DNA of 64,000 nucleotides, from contig OZ024862.1 in NCBI GenBank assembly GCA_964017155.1, forward strand, positions 31,857,251-31,921,250. Direction: 5' to 3'. This DNA is from Oasisia sp. SBJ-2009 (Eukaryota; Annelida; Polychaeta; Sabellida; Siboglinidae). Numbering within the stretch: position 1 is the stretch's first letter; each line of letters starts with the position of its first letter. This document shows positions 28,301 to 40,400 of this stretch, piece by piece. A program made the position numbers and the translations under genes. The notes beneath the pieces were generated by a model. It was not told where the DNA came from. It ran no database searches and saw only the letters and a list, made by a program, of their open reading frames with translations.

Positions 28301-31300
28301 TGTTTCAACCCACGCACGGTGCTATTTATCTGGGAGGGGTGCAACTTTTGAAGACGCATATTATAATTATTATCGAGATGGTGTCAATTTCCCTAGACAG
28401 TTAATCTAGCTATATGTCATTCTTGATGTATGACTAATTTTTGTGAACTTTTGACGTTTTCGGCCAATCTATTTGACGTAAGACCACCAAAATGTGCACG
28501 TCCGCCATTACCCGACCGCAGAGTACCTTATAAAAGCAGCATTATGCACGTTGTCTGGATTTCTGTGAGCACATATGTAGTGTGGAGTGATTATAAATGA
28601 CGTTTTTGTGCAGCGTGACATCAGAGCTGTCAAATTACGACAGCTGTCATTCGGTGCATTTCTGCGTATTAATACATTTGTCATTTTGCTTGGTGATGTA
28701 ATCAGGGGCAATCCGTGGGTGGCTCAAGCAGAAATGGAGGGGTGTAAGGTTTGAATGAACTTTGTGGGAGCCTGAGGTATTAAAAGTTCACGAATTTTCC
28801 ACTGAACCTCTGCCTGTGGAGGGTAAACATGCTGTGAAATTGTCAATAAGAGAGCTGATCAAGATTAATAGGAAATGAAGGAAACGTTATAATGGTCGCC
28901 TATGGAAAATGCAAATGTGGTCTTAGGCCTAATTGAAAAACGGCCGTTTTGACATAAGAGGCACGAAAACGTAGTTTAAGCGATGCGTGAGGTTGTTGTT
29001 TTGCTTCATTTGATGTTGCTAGTTACTGTAATACAATGGATTCATTATTTACTGATAATGCTCCATCTAGGAGAGTTATTAAAAGTAATTAGCAAGCTAG
29101 TTACCGCGTGATATGCAAGGAAAATACACTGATAATATTGGTTATGTGGAAGTTACACGCTGCATTTTACACACCATGCGTAATATCCTATAATGAAGAC
29201 AGCATGAGTTTGTGCTTCAAATGTCCCTGTTCAAGAGCGTGAATAATTTGTTTCGTATTTTAAAAAATGCGCCACATTAACGACATATTTCCAGTACGAT
29301 GAGTTTAGCTGCTATTACATTACTTATACTGTGTATGCGACATCTACAAATGCGTGTTTCTTAATAACAAATACTAAAATGAACATCCGATAGCTTCCTA
29401 TTTGTTAATCCTAATTATGTGATGCTTGCTTGTGTCGTATTTAGAACACAAAATAAGCATCAACGGGCGAGCAAAGGACATTTGATTACACCCCCACCCC
29501 TTAAACGCAGCCTCTATTTTAGTCAATTGTTGGTCGCCGAATGAAGCGGATTGTTCACGCGCGTCTAAAAATGTACTATCTTTCACCTGCTCATTTTAGC
29601 GACATATAAACCCTAACTGAGACACCGAACAGAATTGAGAATATATTTAAATATACCCCAGATGTGACTGAGAATAAGAAAGCAGCGCATTTTATCCAAG
29701 TATGCCCCGACTGCCGTAATCCGATTAGGTTCATTGATGCTCATACAAACTAAAATTAGGCACCTAACAGAAGTGTAAGTATGTTGAAATTGTCTACAAG
29801 AACTGACACACCGTCCCTGTCGACAGTCTTGCACTTTTTAGCTGTAACATAACCGAATTATACAGATATTTGCGTATGACATGTCAGCTTAAACTAATCA
29901 CATACATAGGTGATATATAGTCTGATAAGAAACTATATAAATCACTGGTAATTTGTATGTTCTATCCGAATTGTCAACATCTAAGATGCTCTTTAATGCA
30001 CTAAAAGCAATGTGGATATGTTTTAGTAACAACATTATTACCACAGTGAATGCGTTTACAGCGATCAAGTTGCGGCAGAGGGTGGCGCAACTGTCTATTC
30101 AACATTTGCCACGTGTCTATGGTGTCACTGGCCAACATGTTTTTCTGACAGTAACTAATCTACCAGCTGTATCTGATGTGTTCAATAGTGTATGTACACC
30201 AGCGAAATAATGTGTGGCATAATAAACGACGTGTGATGGTTATGGAAGTGTCTCTGTCTAATATAATGGGTTGCGCCCGAATAAAGTGCGGCTTATTGCA
30301 AGGGGGGTTAGGGTGATAATTTGTTTGACGCAAGAGATACGTTCTACTGTGTATCACGAATATGCTTCCATCATGTAACGTGTATATTCCTGAATGTATG
30401 TCCGACATTTCAGCGTTCTACATACAATTTAATTGAAATTACCATCGAAAGACGCTGCCTGGCCTCTCAATACTGCGAAAATTTATGAGAAACTGGCCTG
30501 TGATTCTGAGCCCTCCTGGGGGCGCATATATACGACGCACAGTTCATAATTGCATCATACAATTAAGCAAAGTTGGTGAGCATTATGATATACAGAAATT
30601 CGTGAAATTTAGCATTTTGCGTGTCCGAAAAAATGCTGTTCAAAAATATGATTTTTGCATTTTTATGGTGAAATTTACAACATTTAAAAAAAAAATTGTC
30701 AAAAAATATATATCTTCAATATTCTCTATATGTTACTGTCAGATCGTTAAGAGACTGTGGTGGACTGTTTGTTGTGTACAGTGCCATTAGTTTCAGGCAA
30801 ACGTCTGATCTATTATCGGTTTCTGAATAAACGTGTTTCAACCCACGCACGGTGCTATTTATCTGGGAGGGGTGCAACTTTTGAAGACGCATATTATAAT
30901 TATTATCGAGATGGTGTCAATTTCCCTAGACAGTTAATCTAGCTATATGTCATTCTTGATGTATGACTAATTTTTGTGAACTTTTGACGTTTTCGGCCAA
31001 TCTATTTGACGTAAGACCACCAAAATGTGCACGTCCGCCATTACCCGACCGCAGAGTACCTTATAAAAGCAGCATTATGCACGTTGTCTGGATTTCTGTG
31101 AGCACATATGTAGTGTGGAGTGATTATAAATGACGTTTTTGTGCAGCGTGACATCAGAGCTGTCAAATTACGACAGCTGTCATTCGGTGCATTTCTGCGT
31201 ATTAATACATTTGTCATTTTGCTTGGTGATGTAATCAGGGGCAATCCGTGGGTGGCTCAAGCAGAAATGGAGGGGTGTAAGGTTTGAATGAACTTTGTGG

Positions 31301-34300
31301 GAGCCTGAGGTATTAAAAGTTCACGAATTTTCCACTGAACCTCTGCCTGTGGAGGGTAAACATGCTGTGAAATTGTCAATAAGAGAGCTGATCAAGATTA
31401 ATAGGAAATGAAGGAAACGTTATAATGGTCGCCTATGGAAAATGCAAATGTGGTCTTAGGCCTAATTGAAAAACGGCCGTTTTGACATAAGAGGCACGAA
31501 AACGTAGTTTAAGCGATGCGTGAGGTTGTTGTTTTGCTTCATTTGATGTTGCTAGTTACTGTAATACAATGGATTCATTATTTACTGATAATGCTCCATC
31601 TAGGAGAGTTATTAAAAGTAATTAGCAAGCTAGTTACCGCGTGATATGCAAGGAAAATACACTGATAATATTGGTTATGTGGAAGTTACACGCTGCATTT
31701 TACACACCATGCGTAATATCCTATAATGAAGACAGCATGAGTTTGTGCTTCAAATGTCCCTGTTCAAGAGCGTGAATAATTTGTTTCGTATTTTAAAAAA
31801 TGCGCCACATTAACGACATATTTCCAGTACGATGAGTTTAGCTGCTATTACATTACTTATACTGTGTATGCGACATCTACAAATGCGTGTTTCTTAATAA
31901 CAAATACTAAAATGAACATCCGATAGCTTCCTATTTGTTAATCCTAATTATGTGATGCTTGCTTGTGTCGTATTTAGAACACAAAATAAGCATCAACGGG
32001 CGAGCAAAGGACATTTGATTACACCCCCACCCCTTAAACGCAGCCTCTATTTTAGTCAATTGTTGGTCGCCGAATGAAGCGGATTGTTCACGCGCGTCTA
32101 AAAATGTACTATCTTTCACCTGCTCATTTTAGCGACATATAAACCCTAACTGAGACACCGAACAGAATTGAGAATATATTTAAATATACCCCAGATGTGA
32201 CTGAGAATAAGAAAGCAGCGCATTTTATCCAAGTATGCCCCGACTGCCGTAATCCGATTAGGTTCATTGATGCTCATACAAACTAAAATTAGGCACCTAA
32301 CAGAAGTGTAAGTATGTTGAAATTGTCTACAAGAACTGACACACCGTCCCTGTCGACAGTCTTGCACTTTTTAGCTGTAACATAACCGAATTATACAGAT
32401 ATTTGCGTATGACATGTCAGCTTAAACTAATCACATACATAGGTGATATATAGTCTGATAAGAAACTATATAAATCACTGGTAATTTGTATGTTCTATCC
32501 GAATTGTCAACATCTAAGATGCTCTTTAATGCACTAAAAGCAATGTGGATATGTTTTAGTAACAACATTATTACCACAGTGAATGCGTTTACAGCGATCA
32601 AGTTGCGGCAGAGGGTGGCGCAACTGTCTATTCAACATTTGCCACGTGTCTATGGTGTCACTGGCCAACATGTTTTTCTGACAGTAACTAATCTACCAGC
32701 TGTATCTGATGTGTTCAATAGTGTATGTACACCAGCGAAATAATGTGTGGCATAATAAACGACGTGTGATGGTTATGGAAGTGTCTCTGTCTAATATAAT
32801 GGGTTGCGCCCGAATAAAGTGCGGCTTATTGCAAGGGGGGTTAGGGTGATAATTTGTTTGACGCAAGAGATACGTTCTACTGTGTATCACGAATATGCTT
32901 CCATCATGTAACGTGTATATTCCTGAATGTATGTCCGACATTTCAGCGTTCTACATACAATTTAATTGAAATTACCATCGAAAGACGCTGCCTGGCCTCT
33001 CAATACTGCGAAAATTTATGAGAAACTGGCCTGTGATTCTGAGCCCTCCTGGGGGCGCATATATACGACGCACAGTTCATAATTGCATCATACAATTAAG
33101 CAAAGTTGGTGAGCATTATGATATACAGAAATTCGTGAAATTTAGCATTTTGCGTGTCCGAAAAAATGCTGTTCAAAAATATGATTTTTGCATTTTTATG
33201 GTGAAATTTACAACATTTAAAAAAAAAATTGTCAAAAAATATATATCTTCAATATTCTCTATATGTTACTGTCAGATCGTTAAGAGACTGTGGTGGACTG
33301 TTTGTTGTGTACAGTGCCATTAGTTTCAGGCAAACGTCTGATCTATTATCGGTTTCTGAATAAACGTGTTTCAACCCACGCACGGTGCTATTTATCTGGG
33401 AGGGGTGCAACTTTTGAAGACGCATATTATAATTATTATCGAGATGGTGTCAATTTCCCTAGACAGTTAATCTAGCTATATGTCATTCTTGATGTATGAC
33501 TAATTTTTGTGAACTTTTGACGTTTTCGGCCAATCTATTTGACGTAAGACCACCAAAATGTGCACGTCCGCCATTACCCGACCGCAGAGTACCTTATAAA
33601 AGCAGCATTATGCACGTTGTCTGGATTTCTGTGAGCACATATGTAGTGTGGAGTGATTATAAATGACGTTTTTGTGCAGCGTGACATCAGAGCTGTCAAA
33701 TTACGACAGCTGTCATTCGGTGCATTTCTGCGTATTAATACATTTGTCATTTTGCTTGGTGATGTAATCAGGGGCAATCCGTGGGTGGCTCAAGCAGAAA
33801 TGGAGGGGTGTAAGGTTTGAATGAACTTTGTGGGAGCCTGAGGTATTAAAAGTTCACGAATTTTCCACTGAACCTCTGCCTGTGGAGGGTAAACATGCTG
33901 TGAAATTGTCAATAAGAGAGCTGATCAAGATTAATAGGAAATGAAGGAAACGTTATAATGGTCGCCTATGGAAAATGCAAATGTGGTCTTAGGCCTAATT
34001 GAAAAACGGCCGTTTTGACATAAGAGGCACGAAAACGTAGTTTAAGCGATGCGTGAGGTTGTTGTTTTGCTTCATTTGATGTTGCTAGTTACTGTAATAC
34101 AATGGATTCATTATTTACTGATAATGCTCCATCTAGGAGAGTTATTAAAAGTAATTAGCAAGCTAGTTACCGCGTGATATGCAAGGAAAATACACTGATA
34201 ATATTGGTTATGTGGAAGTTACACGCTGCATTTTACACACCATGCGTAATATCCTATAATGAAGACAGCATGAGTTTGTGCTTCAAATGTCCCTGTTCAA

Positions 34301-36062
34301 GAGCGTGAATAATTTGTTTCGTATTTTAAAAAATGCGCCACATTAACGACATATTTCCAGTACGATGAGTTTAGCTGCTATTACATTACTTATACTGTGT
34401 ATGCGACATCTACAAATGCGTGTTTCTTAATAACAAATACTAAAATGAACATCCGATAGCTTCCTATTTGTTAATCCTAATTATGTGATGCTTGCTTGTG
34501 TCGTATTTAGAACACAAAATAAGCATCAACGGGCGAGCAAAGGACATTTGATTACACCCCCACCCCTTAAACGCAGCCTCTATTTTAGTCAATTGTTGGT
34601 CGCCGAATGAAGCGGATTGTTCACGCGCGTCTAAAAATGTACTATCTTTCACCTGCTCATTTTAGCGACATATAAACCCTAACTGAGACACCGAACAGAA
34701 TTGAGAATATATTTAAATATACCCCAGATGTGACTGAGAATAAGAAAGCAGCGCATTTTATCCAAGTATGCCCCGACTGCCGTAATCCGATTAGGTTCAT
34801 TGATGCTCATACAAACTAAAATTAGGCACCTAACAGAAGTGTAAGTATGTTGAAATTGTCTACAAGAACTGACACACCGTCCCTGTCGACAGTCTTGCAC
34901 TTTTTAGCTGTAACATAACCGAATTATACAGATATTTGCGTATGACATGTCAGCTTAAACTAATCACATACATAGGTGATATATAGTCTGATAAGAAACT
35001 ATATAAATCACTGGTAATTTGTATGTTCTATCCGAATTGTCAACATCTAAGATGCTCTTTAATGCACTAAAAGCAATGTGGATATGTTTTAGTAACAACA
35101 TTATTACCACAGTGAATGCGTTTACAGCGATCAAGTTGCGGCAGAGGGTGGCGCAACTGTCTATTCAACATTTGCCACGTGTCTATGGTGTCACTGGCCA
35201 ACATGTTTTTCTGACAGTAACTAATCTACCAGCTGTATCTGATGTGTTCAATAGTGTATGTACACCAGCGAAATAATGTGTGGCATAATAAACGACGTGT
35301 GATGGTTATGGAAGTGTCTCTGTCTAATATAATGGGTTGCGCCCGAATAAAGTGCGGCTTATTGCAAGGGGGGTTAGGGTGATAATTTGTTTGACGCAAG
35401 AGATACGTTCTACTGTGTATCACGAATATGCTTCCATCATGTAACGTGTATATTCCTGAATGTATGTCCGACATTTCAGCGTTCTACATACAATTTAATT
35501 GAAATTACCATCGAAAGACGCTGCCTGGCCTCTCAATACTGCGAAAATTTATGAGAAACTGGCCTGTGATTCTGAGCCCTCCTGGGGGCGCATATATACG
35601 ACGCACAGTTCATAATTGCATCATACAATTAAGCAAAGTTGGTGAGCATTATGATATACAGAAATTCGTGAAATTTAGCATTTTGCGTGTCCGAAAAAAT
35701 GCTGTTCAAAAATATGATTTTTGCATTTTTATGGTGAAATTTACAACATTTAAAAAAAAAATTGTCAAAAAATATATATCTTCAATATTCTCTATATGTT
35801 ACTGTCAGATCGTTAAGAGACTGTGGTGGACTGTTTGTTGTGTACAGTGCCATTAGTTTCAGGCAAACGTCTGATCTATTATCGGTTTCTGAATAAACGT
35901 GTTTCAACCCACGCACGGTGCTATTTATCTGGGAGGGGTGCAACTTTTGAAGACGCATATTATAATTATTATCGAGATGGTGTCAATTTCCCTAGACAGT
36001 TAATCTAGCTATATGTCATTCTTGATGTATGACTAATTTTTGTGAACTTTTGACGTTTTCGG

Positions 36063-36135
36063 CCAATCTATTTGACGTAAGACCACCAAAATGTGCACGT
36101 CCGCCATTACCCGACCGCAGAGTACCTTATAAAAG
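36063..36135 (+). promoter_or_regulatory. Candidate core promoter: CCAAT, TGACGTAA, TATAAAAG
   Basis: On the plus strand a CCAAT box (36063-36067) is followed by TGACGTAA (36073-36080, CRE/ATF-like) and a consensus TATA box TATAAAAG (36128-36135). A start site about 30 bp downstream would lie roughly 450 bp upstream of the CCNDBP1 ATG. The same cluster occurs in each long satellite unit; short units keep the CCAAT box but lose the other two. Several ATGs lie between it and the CCNDBP1 start, which weakens the case. Function is inferred from motifs only. Confidence 0.3.
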
Positions 36136-36529
36136 CAGCATTATGCACGTTGTCTGGATTTCTGTGAGCACATATGTAGTGTGGAGTGATTATAAATGAC
36201 GTTTTTGTGCAGCGTGACATCAGAGCTGTCAAATTACGACAGCTGTCATTCGGTGCATTTCTGCGTATTAATACATTTGTCATTTTGCTTGGTGATGTAA
36301 TCAGGGGCAATCCGTGGGTGGCTCAAGCAGAAATGGAGGGGTGTAAGGTTTGAATGAACTTTGTGGGAGCCTGAGGTATTAAAAGTTCACGAATTTTCCA
36401 CTGAACCTCTGCCTGTGGAGGGTAAACATGCTGTGAAATTGTCAATAAGAGAGCTGATCAAGATTAATAGGAAATGAAGGAAACGTTATAATGGTCGCCT
36501 ATGGAAAATGCAAATGTGGTCTTAGGCCT
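36070..36529. repeat. 460-bp optional module of the satellite (last copy)
   Basis: This block is present in long units and absent from the three short ones. In the last unit it is also the terminal part of the array. It contains a TGACGTAA word at its left edge, TATAAAAG at 36128-36135, a further TGACGT, and a small hairpin with AGCTGTC/GACAGCT arms. No gene is recognisable in it. The sequence just inside the left breakpoint (TTTGACGTAAGACCACC) resembles that just outside the right one (TTTGACATAAGAGGCAC), a possible route for loss by recombination. Confidence 0.75.
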
Positions 36530-36606
36530 GGTGCAAGTTTGCGACGAAGAATTGTGGATATTTCAACACGTGTAATGTTCACCAAGCCCTATAGGTGTCA
36601 CTTATA

Positions 36607-36688
36607 ATGACTGAATCAATACATAATATCAGCAATGATTTAGACAAGCTCGTTGAAACGTTGCAAGTTGTCAGAGAACATTTAAAAG
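36607..36688 (+). CDS. CCNDBP1: CCNDBP1 exon 1 (start codon)
   Basis: ATG with A at -3, encoding 27 codons (MTESIHNISNDLDKLVETL...) that fit the N-terminal helix of the family. It ends in phase 1 before a weak donor, GTATAA. Only 77 bp separate it from the satellite. No in-frame stop was checked upstream as the satellite begins there. Confidence 0.7.
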
Positions 36689-37430
36689 GTATAATACCAG
36701 GGAAGAGTAGTTAGTAATGACGTCGGAAGAGCTTGACGATGTCCATGTCCATCATGTCCATGACCATGACGTCCATGTCATGATCAGTCAGTCAGACAGT
36801 GACGGTGTCAGGCCATGACACAAACTTATAATCTATAACTATGAAATGCATAGACTGGCCAGTTATTATAATACTCAGTAAATTTGTTTGTGGCTCAGTG
36901 ATCTTATTCAGTGGTCACAATCGCTGTATTCAGATTTCAGTAAGACGATATGCCCATCTGGCATCTCATCCTCTCTGCCTCTGCCCTGGCTGTACAGTAT
37001 CATTTCAACGAAATGGCCAAACACTTTCAGCATCATCACTACTACACAATAGTTTGAAAGATAAACCAGTATTTGTTGCCAAAACCTTTTTCAATACAAT
37101 TAAACACTATTTTAAAATAAAGCAATTTTGAAAAAATTCTCATAATTTTACAAGACTAGAGTAGAGTCGAGAGTTTGTAATTAAACCAACCTTGGTTTAA
37201 AATGATAGGTACAAATTATTTATATTTGTAGATGGGGTGGAGAGAGGGACAGAAACAACTACTGGTGACTTGGCAGTCTTTTGGAGTACTTCAGGTCGGT
37301 GACTAAAACAGCTCTTTTATTTCTTCAATAACAATATACAAGATTGTTTTTAATTGAACATATTTATTGTTGAAAAGAAAAGCAGATCGAACTATATGCT
37401 TTCCAAATAGTGGCTACATAAATGAAAAGT

Positions 37431-37496
<66 letters not shown>

Positions 37497-40400
37497 AATA
37501 TATATAGTACATTTATTGATTCATAATAATGTAAAAATAATTTAATATGTAATAATACAGCACTCAAAATTTGTGTATTTACTGATAACGATTGCATGCA
37601 GTGAATGTCATTTGATTAATCACACATGCCTATTACTTGTTAATCACAGAGGCTGCAGTGAAACTTGTGTCAATTGAAGCAACTAAGTTGTGCCTGGCAT
37701 TTGCTGAGCCCCCTGTTCCCAAACACGAGGTACAGTCACAAGTTTCCTTCGGATCCTGTTCAGGTGTCATAGTAAAGATTTGAGGCTTTTGATATACCAC
37801 AAGAGCATGCAAAACGAGAAATACTTTAGCACTTTTTTGGGGGAAATATAAATAATAAGCAACAATTTGTCATTTCTGGTTTTCACTGTCGGTTTTACTG
37901 TGTTTAATTTTTGACCTTTTGACAAAATACTGTTGTCTTTCATCAGAACGAATGCTATTAAACGGATCTGTTGCAATACACAAACATATATATATATATA
38001 TTTATGTGTGTGTGAAAATTTGTGGAAAGAAAAAGCATTGTTAGGTCTGTGTGGAACTATCTACTTCTTTGACCGGGAACTAAACAGGTGCGTGTGGTCC
38101 CAGGTGTATCATCCGTTGATTGAGAGCATCGGAAAAGCAATGCTGGCCATGGTGACTTCCTTTTACAATTTACCTGTTTCCAAAGGTAAGCATTTTATCT
38201 ACCATGTGGGTGGGTACTGGCTTTCAAGATTGTTTTGACGTCTGTGCCATGACTTCATAATTGGGATTAAATTCAGGACTTAGCAAGAGACTTTAGAATG
38301 TTAATTTTGCCAGGTGAGCTTTGTTCTTCCTTATATATTAATTTTAGATAAAAAACAAATTATATATATATAGTTTTATTTTATTGTACTATATATAATT
38401 TATTTAATGTTTATTTGTTTTATTTTATGTCATTTGTGGCATCTAATCTGTATCAAACAGAGCTGATGTTTGGCTTGGACAGGTGTTTAAGAATAATGTG
38501 TATTTTTGTTCTATGTACTCCTTCGTCTGTTCTATTTATCTATGATATATTGTGACTTAAAATGCTACACAACATCAGGAAGCATCAAACCCCTATGATA
38601 GAATTTAGACTGATATCATTAATTAGTGCTTCCACATGTATTTGCCTAGCTACGCCCCTGGTAATGAATGATACATATTAACAGTTATTTTTGTAGATGT
38701 CTGCTCAGGTTTTAAATAAACGGATAATTTTTACTAGTATTATTTAATGTATCAAAAGATGCTTTGGTCTCAATTCGTCAGTTTCATAATTTAACGCCAT
38801 ACACTGCACACTGAGTGCCTGAGTCGGTCGTATAATATTTGCTTCAGGAGCGACACTAAATAGATTGGTGAGGAAAAACATATCCTGGATTGTTGATGCC
38901 ACAATTACATTAACAGAAGTGATCAAGGCCAGTGATTATCAAGGGTGAGTACTGCAAATTAGTAATCTTTCTTTTTACCTAAATTAAATGTGTACATTAG
39001 CAGTTTTTGTTCATTTCTAAATATAAGCTCTTTGTTTGATGGAGTTAAAATGTTTGTGTGGGATGTTCTTCTTTATTTTTGAATCTGTAGATTCATAAAA
39101 ATACATAAATGTACATTACTAATAGGTTAATGACAAATGGCAAATAAAAACCTCAATTTATGTTGTTTTTTAATTATAGAAAATCATACAATTACAGTTT
39201 ATTTTTAATTAACTACTTTTACATTACAAAATGCAAGTAAAATAAATGCAAAATAACAAGATTATATTTACGTACTAACATAGTATACCCTCTCACTTAT
39301 TACACACTCTGAATATCATTCTGTTTAGTGAGAATTAACCGTGTGTATATAAATAATGAACTAGTTTCACTTTGCTGCAGGTCCCAGCAACACCTGCACA
39401 GCACTGGCACCGTGTGGGAGTACTGTGACCAGTTTCCAACACTGCCCAAAGGTAGGTCACATGTTTGGTCAAACAGTCAGAGTACACAGGCACCATGGGG
39501 CACAAACTAGTATTGCTTGATCTGGGATTCAGTGCCAGTCAAAACCAACCTACCTTACCCTGGCACATCTACATTACTCCTGGCACATCTACATTACTCC
39601 TGGCACATCTACATTACTCCTGGCACATCTACATTACTCCTGGCACATCTACATTACTCCTGGCACATCTACATTACTCCTGGCACATCTACATTACTCC
39701 TGGCGCATCTACATTACTCCTGGCGCATCTACATTACTCCTGGCGCATCTACATTACTCCTGGCGCATCTACATTACTCCTGGCGCATCTACATTACTCC
39801 TGGCGCATCTACATTACTCCTGGCGCATCTACATTACTCCTGGCGCATCTACATTACTCCTGGCGCATCTACATTACTCCTGGCGCATCTACATTACTCC
39901 TGGCGCATCTACATTACTCCTGGCGCATCTACATTACTCCTGGCGCATCTACATTACTCCTGGCACATCTACATTACTCCTGGCACATCTCCATTACCCA
40001 TGGCACATCTACATTACTCCTGGCACATCTACATTACTCCTGGCACATCTACATTACTCCTGGCACATCTACATTACTCCTGGCACATCTACATTACCCC
40101 TGGCACATCTACATTACTCCTGGCACATCTACATTACTCCTGGCACATCTACATTACTCCTGGCACATATACATTACTCCTGGCACATATACATTACTCC
40201 TGGCATCCCATTGCAAAACTGCTTGTTTAGGCTCAGCCAACGAAATCACTCACAAGGAATGTGGTTGACCTTCGGTCATGTGAGTCGCGAGTCGAAACTA
40301 ATTGTTTTGTAACCTCGGTTAACTGGTACCACTGGGCCAGACACAGGGCAGCATGCCATTAAAAATTTCCATTATCAAAATTATCTCAGATTATGTTATG

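Larger units (their letters stand above)
1..36529. repeat. 2.5-kb satellite array, 15 head-to-tail units
   Basis: The same sequence recurs head to tail. With units counted from position 1, they start at 1, 2534, 5067, 7140, 9213, 11746, 14279, 16352, 18885, 21418, 23951, 26484, 29017, 31550 and 34083. Spacing is 2533 bp for long units and 2073 bp for three short ones (starting 5067, 7140, 14279); the last unit is truncated. Copies look nearly identical; the only substitution I found is A to C at 15580. The unit holds only small open frames (at most about 100 codons on either strand), with no recognisable domain, rRNA, tRNA, snRNA or histone sequence. Each unit has one TTAGGG-like and one CCCTAA-like word, which is not telomeric. 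The array probably continues left of the window. Such identity suggests recent amplification or strong homogenisation, though an assembly could also have mis-sized it. Confidence 0.97.
34083..36529. repeat. Terminal, truncated satellite unit next to CCNDBP1
   Basis: A long-type unit that stops after 2447 bp at ...CTTAGGCCT, where other units continue into AATTGAAAAACGG. The stop is exactly the right-hand breakpoint of the block missing from short units. Unique sequence follows at 36530 and the CCNDBP1 start codon is at 36607. Confidence 0.92.

Noticed and set aside
1..36529. rDNA, 5S, snRNA or histone gene cluster
   Set aside because: A multi-kb tandem unit suggests these, but no conserved rRNA, snRNA or histone sequence is visible on either strand.
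36841..37131. 96-codon plus-strand frame in CCNDBP1 intron 1
   Set aside because: No similarity to the family, and exons 1 and 2 join in frame without it.
39465..40268. Plus-strand frames of 237 and 267 codons over the 20-bp array
   Set aside because: Same artefact of a stop-free unit; the array lies in intron 6 of CCNDBP1.
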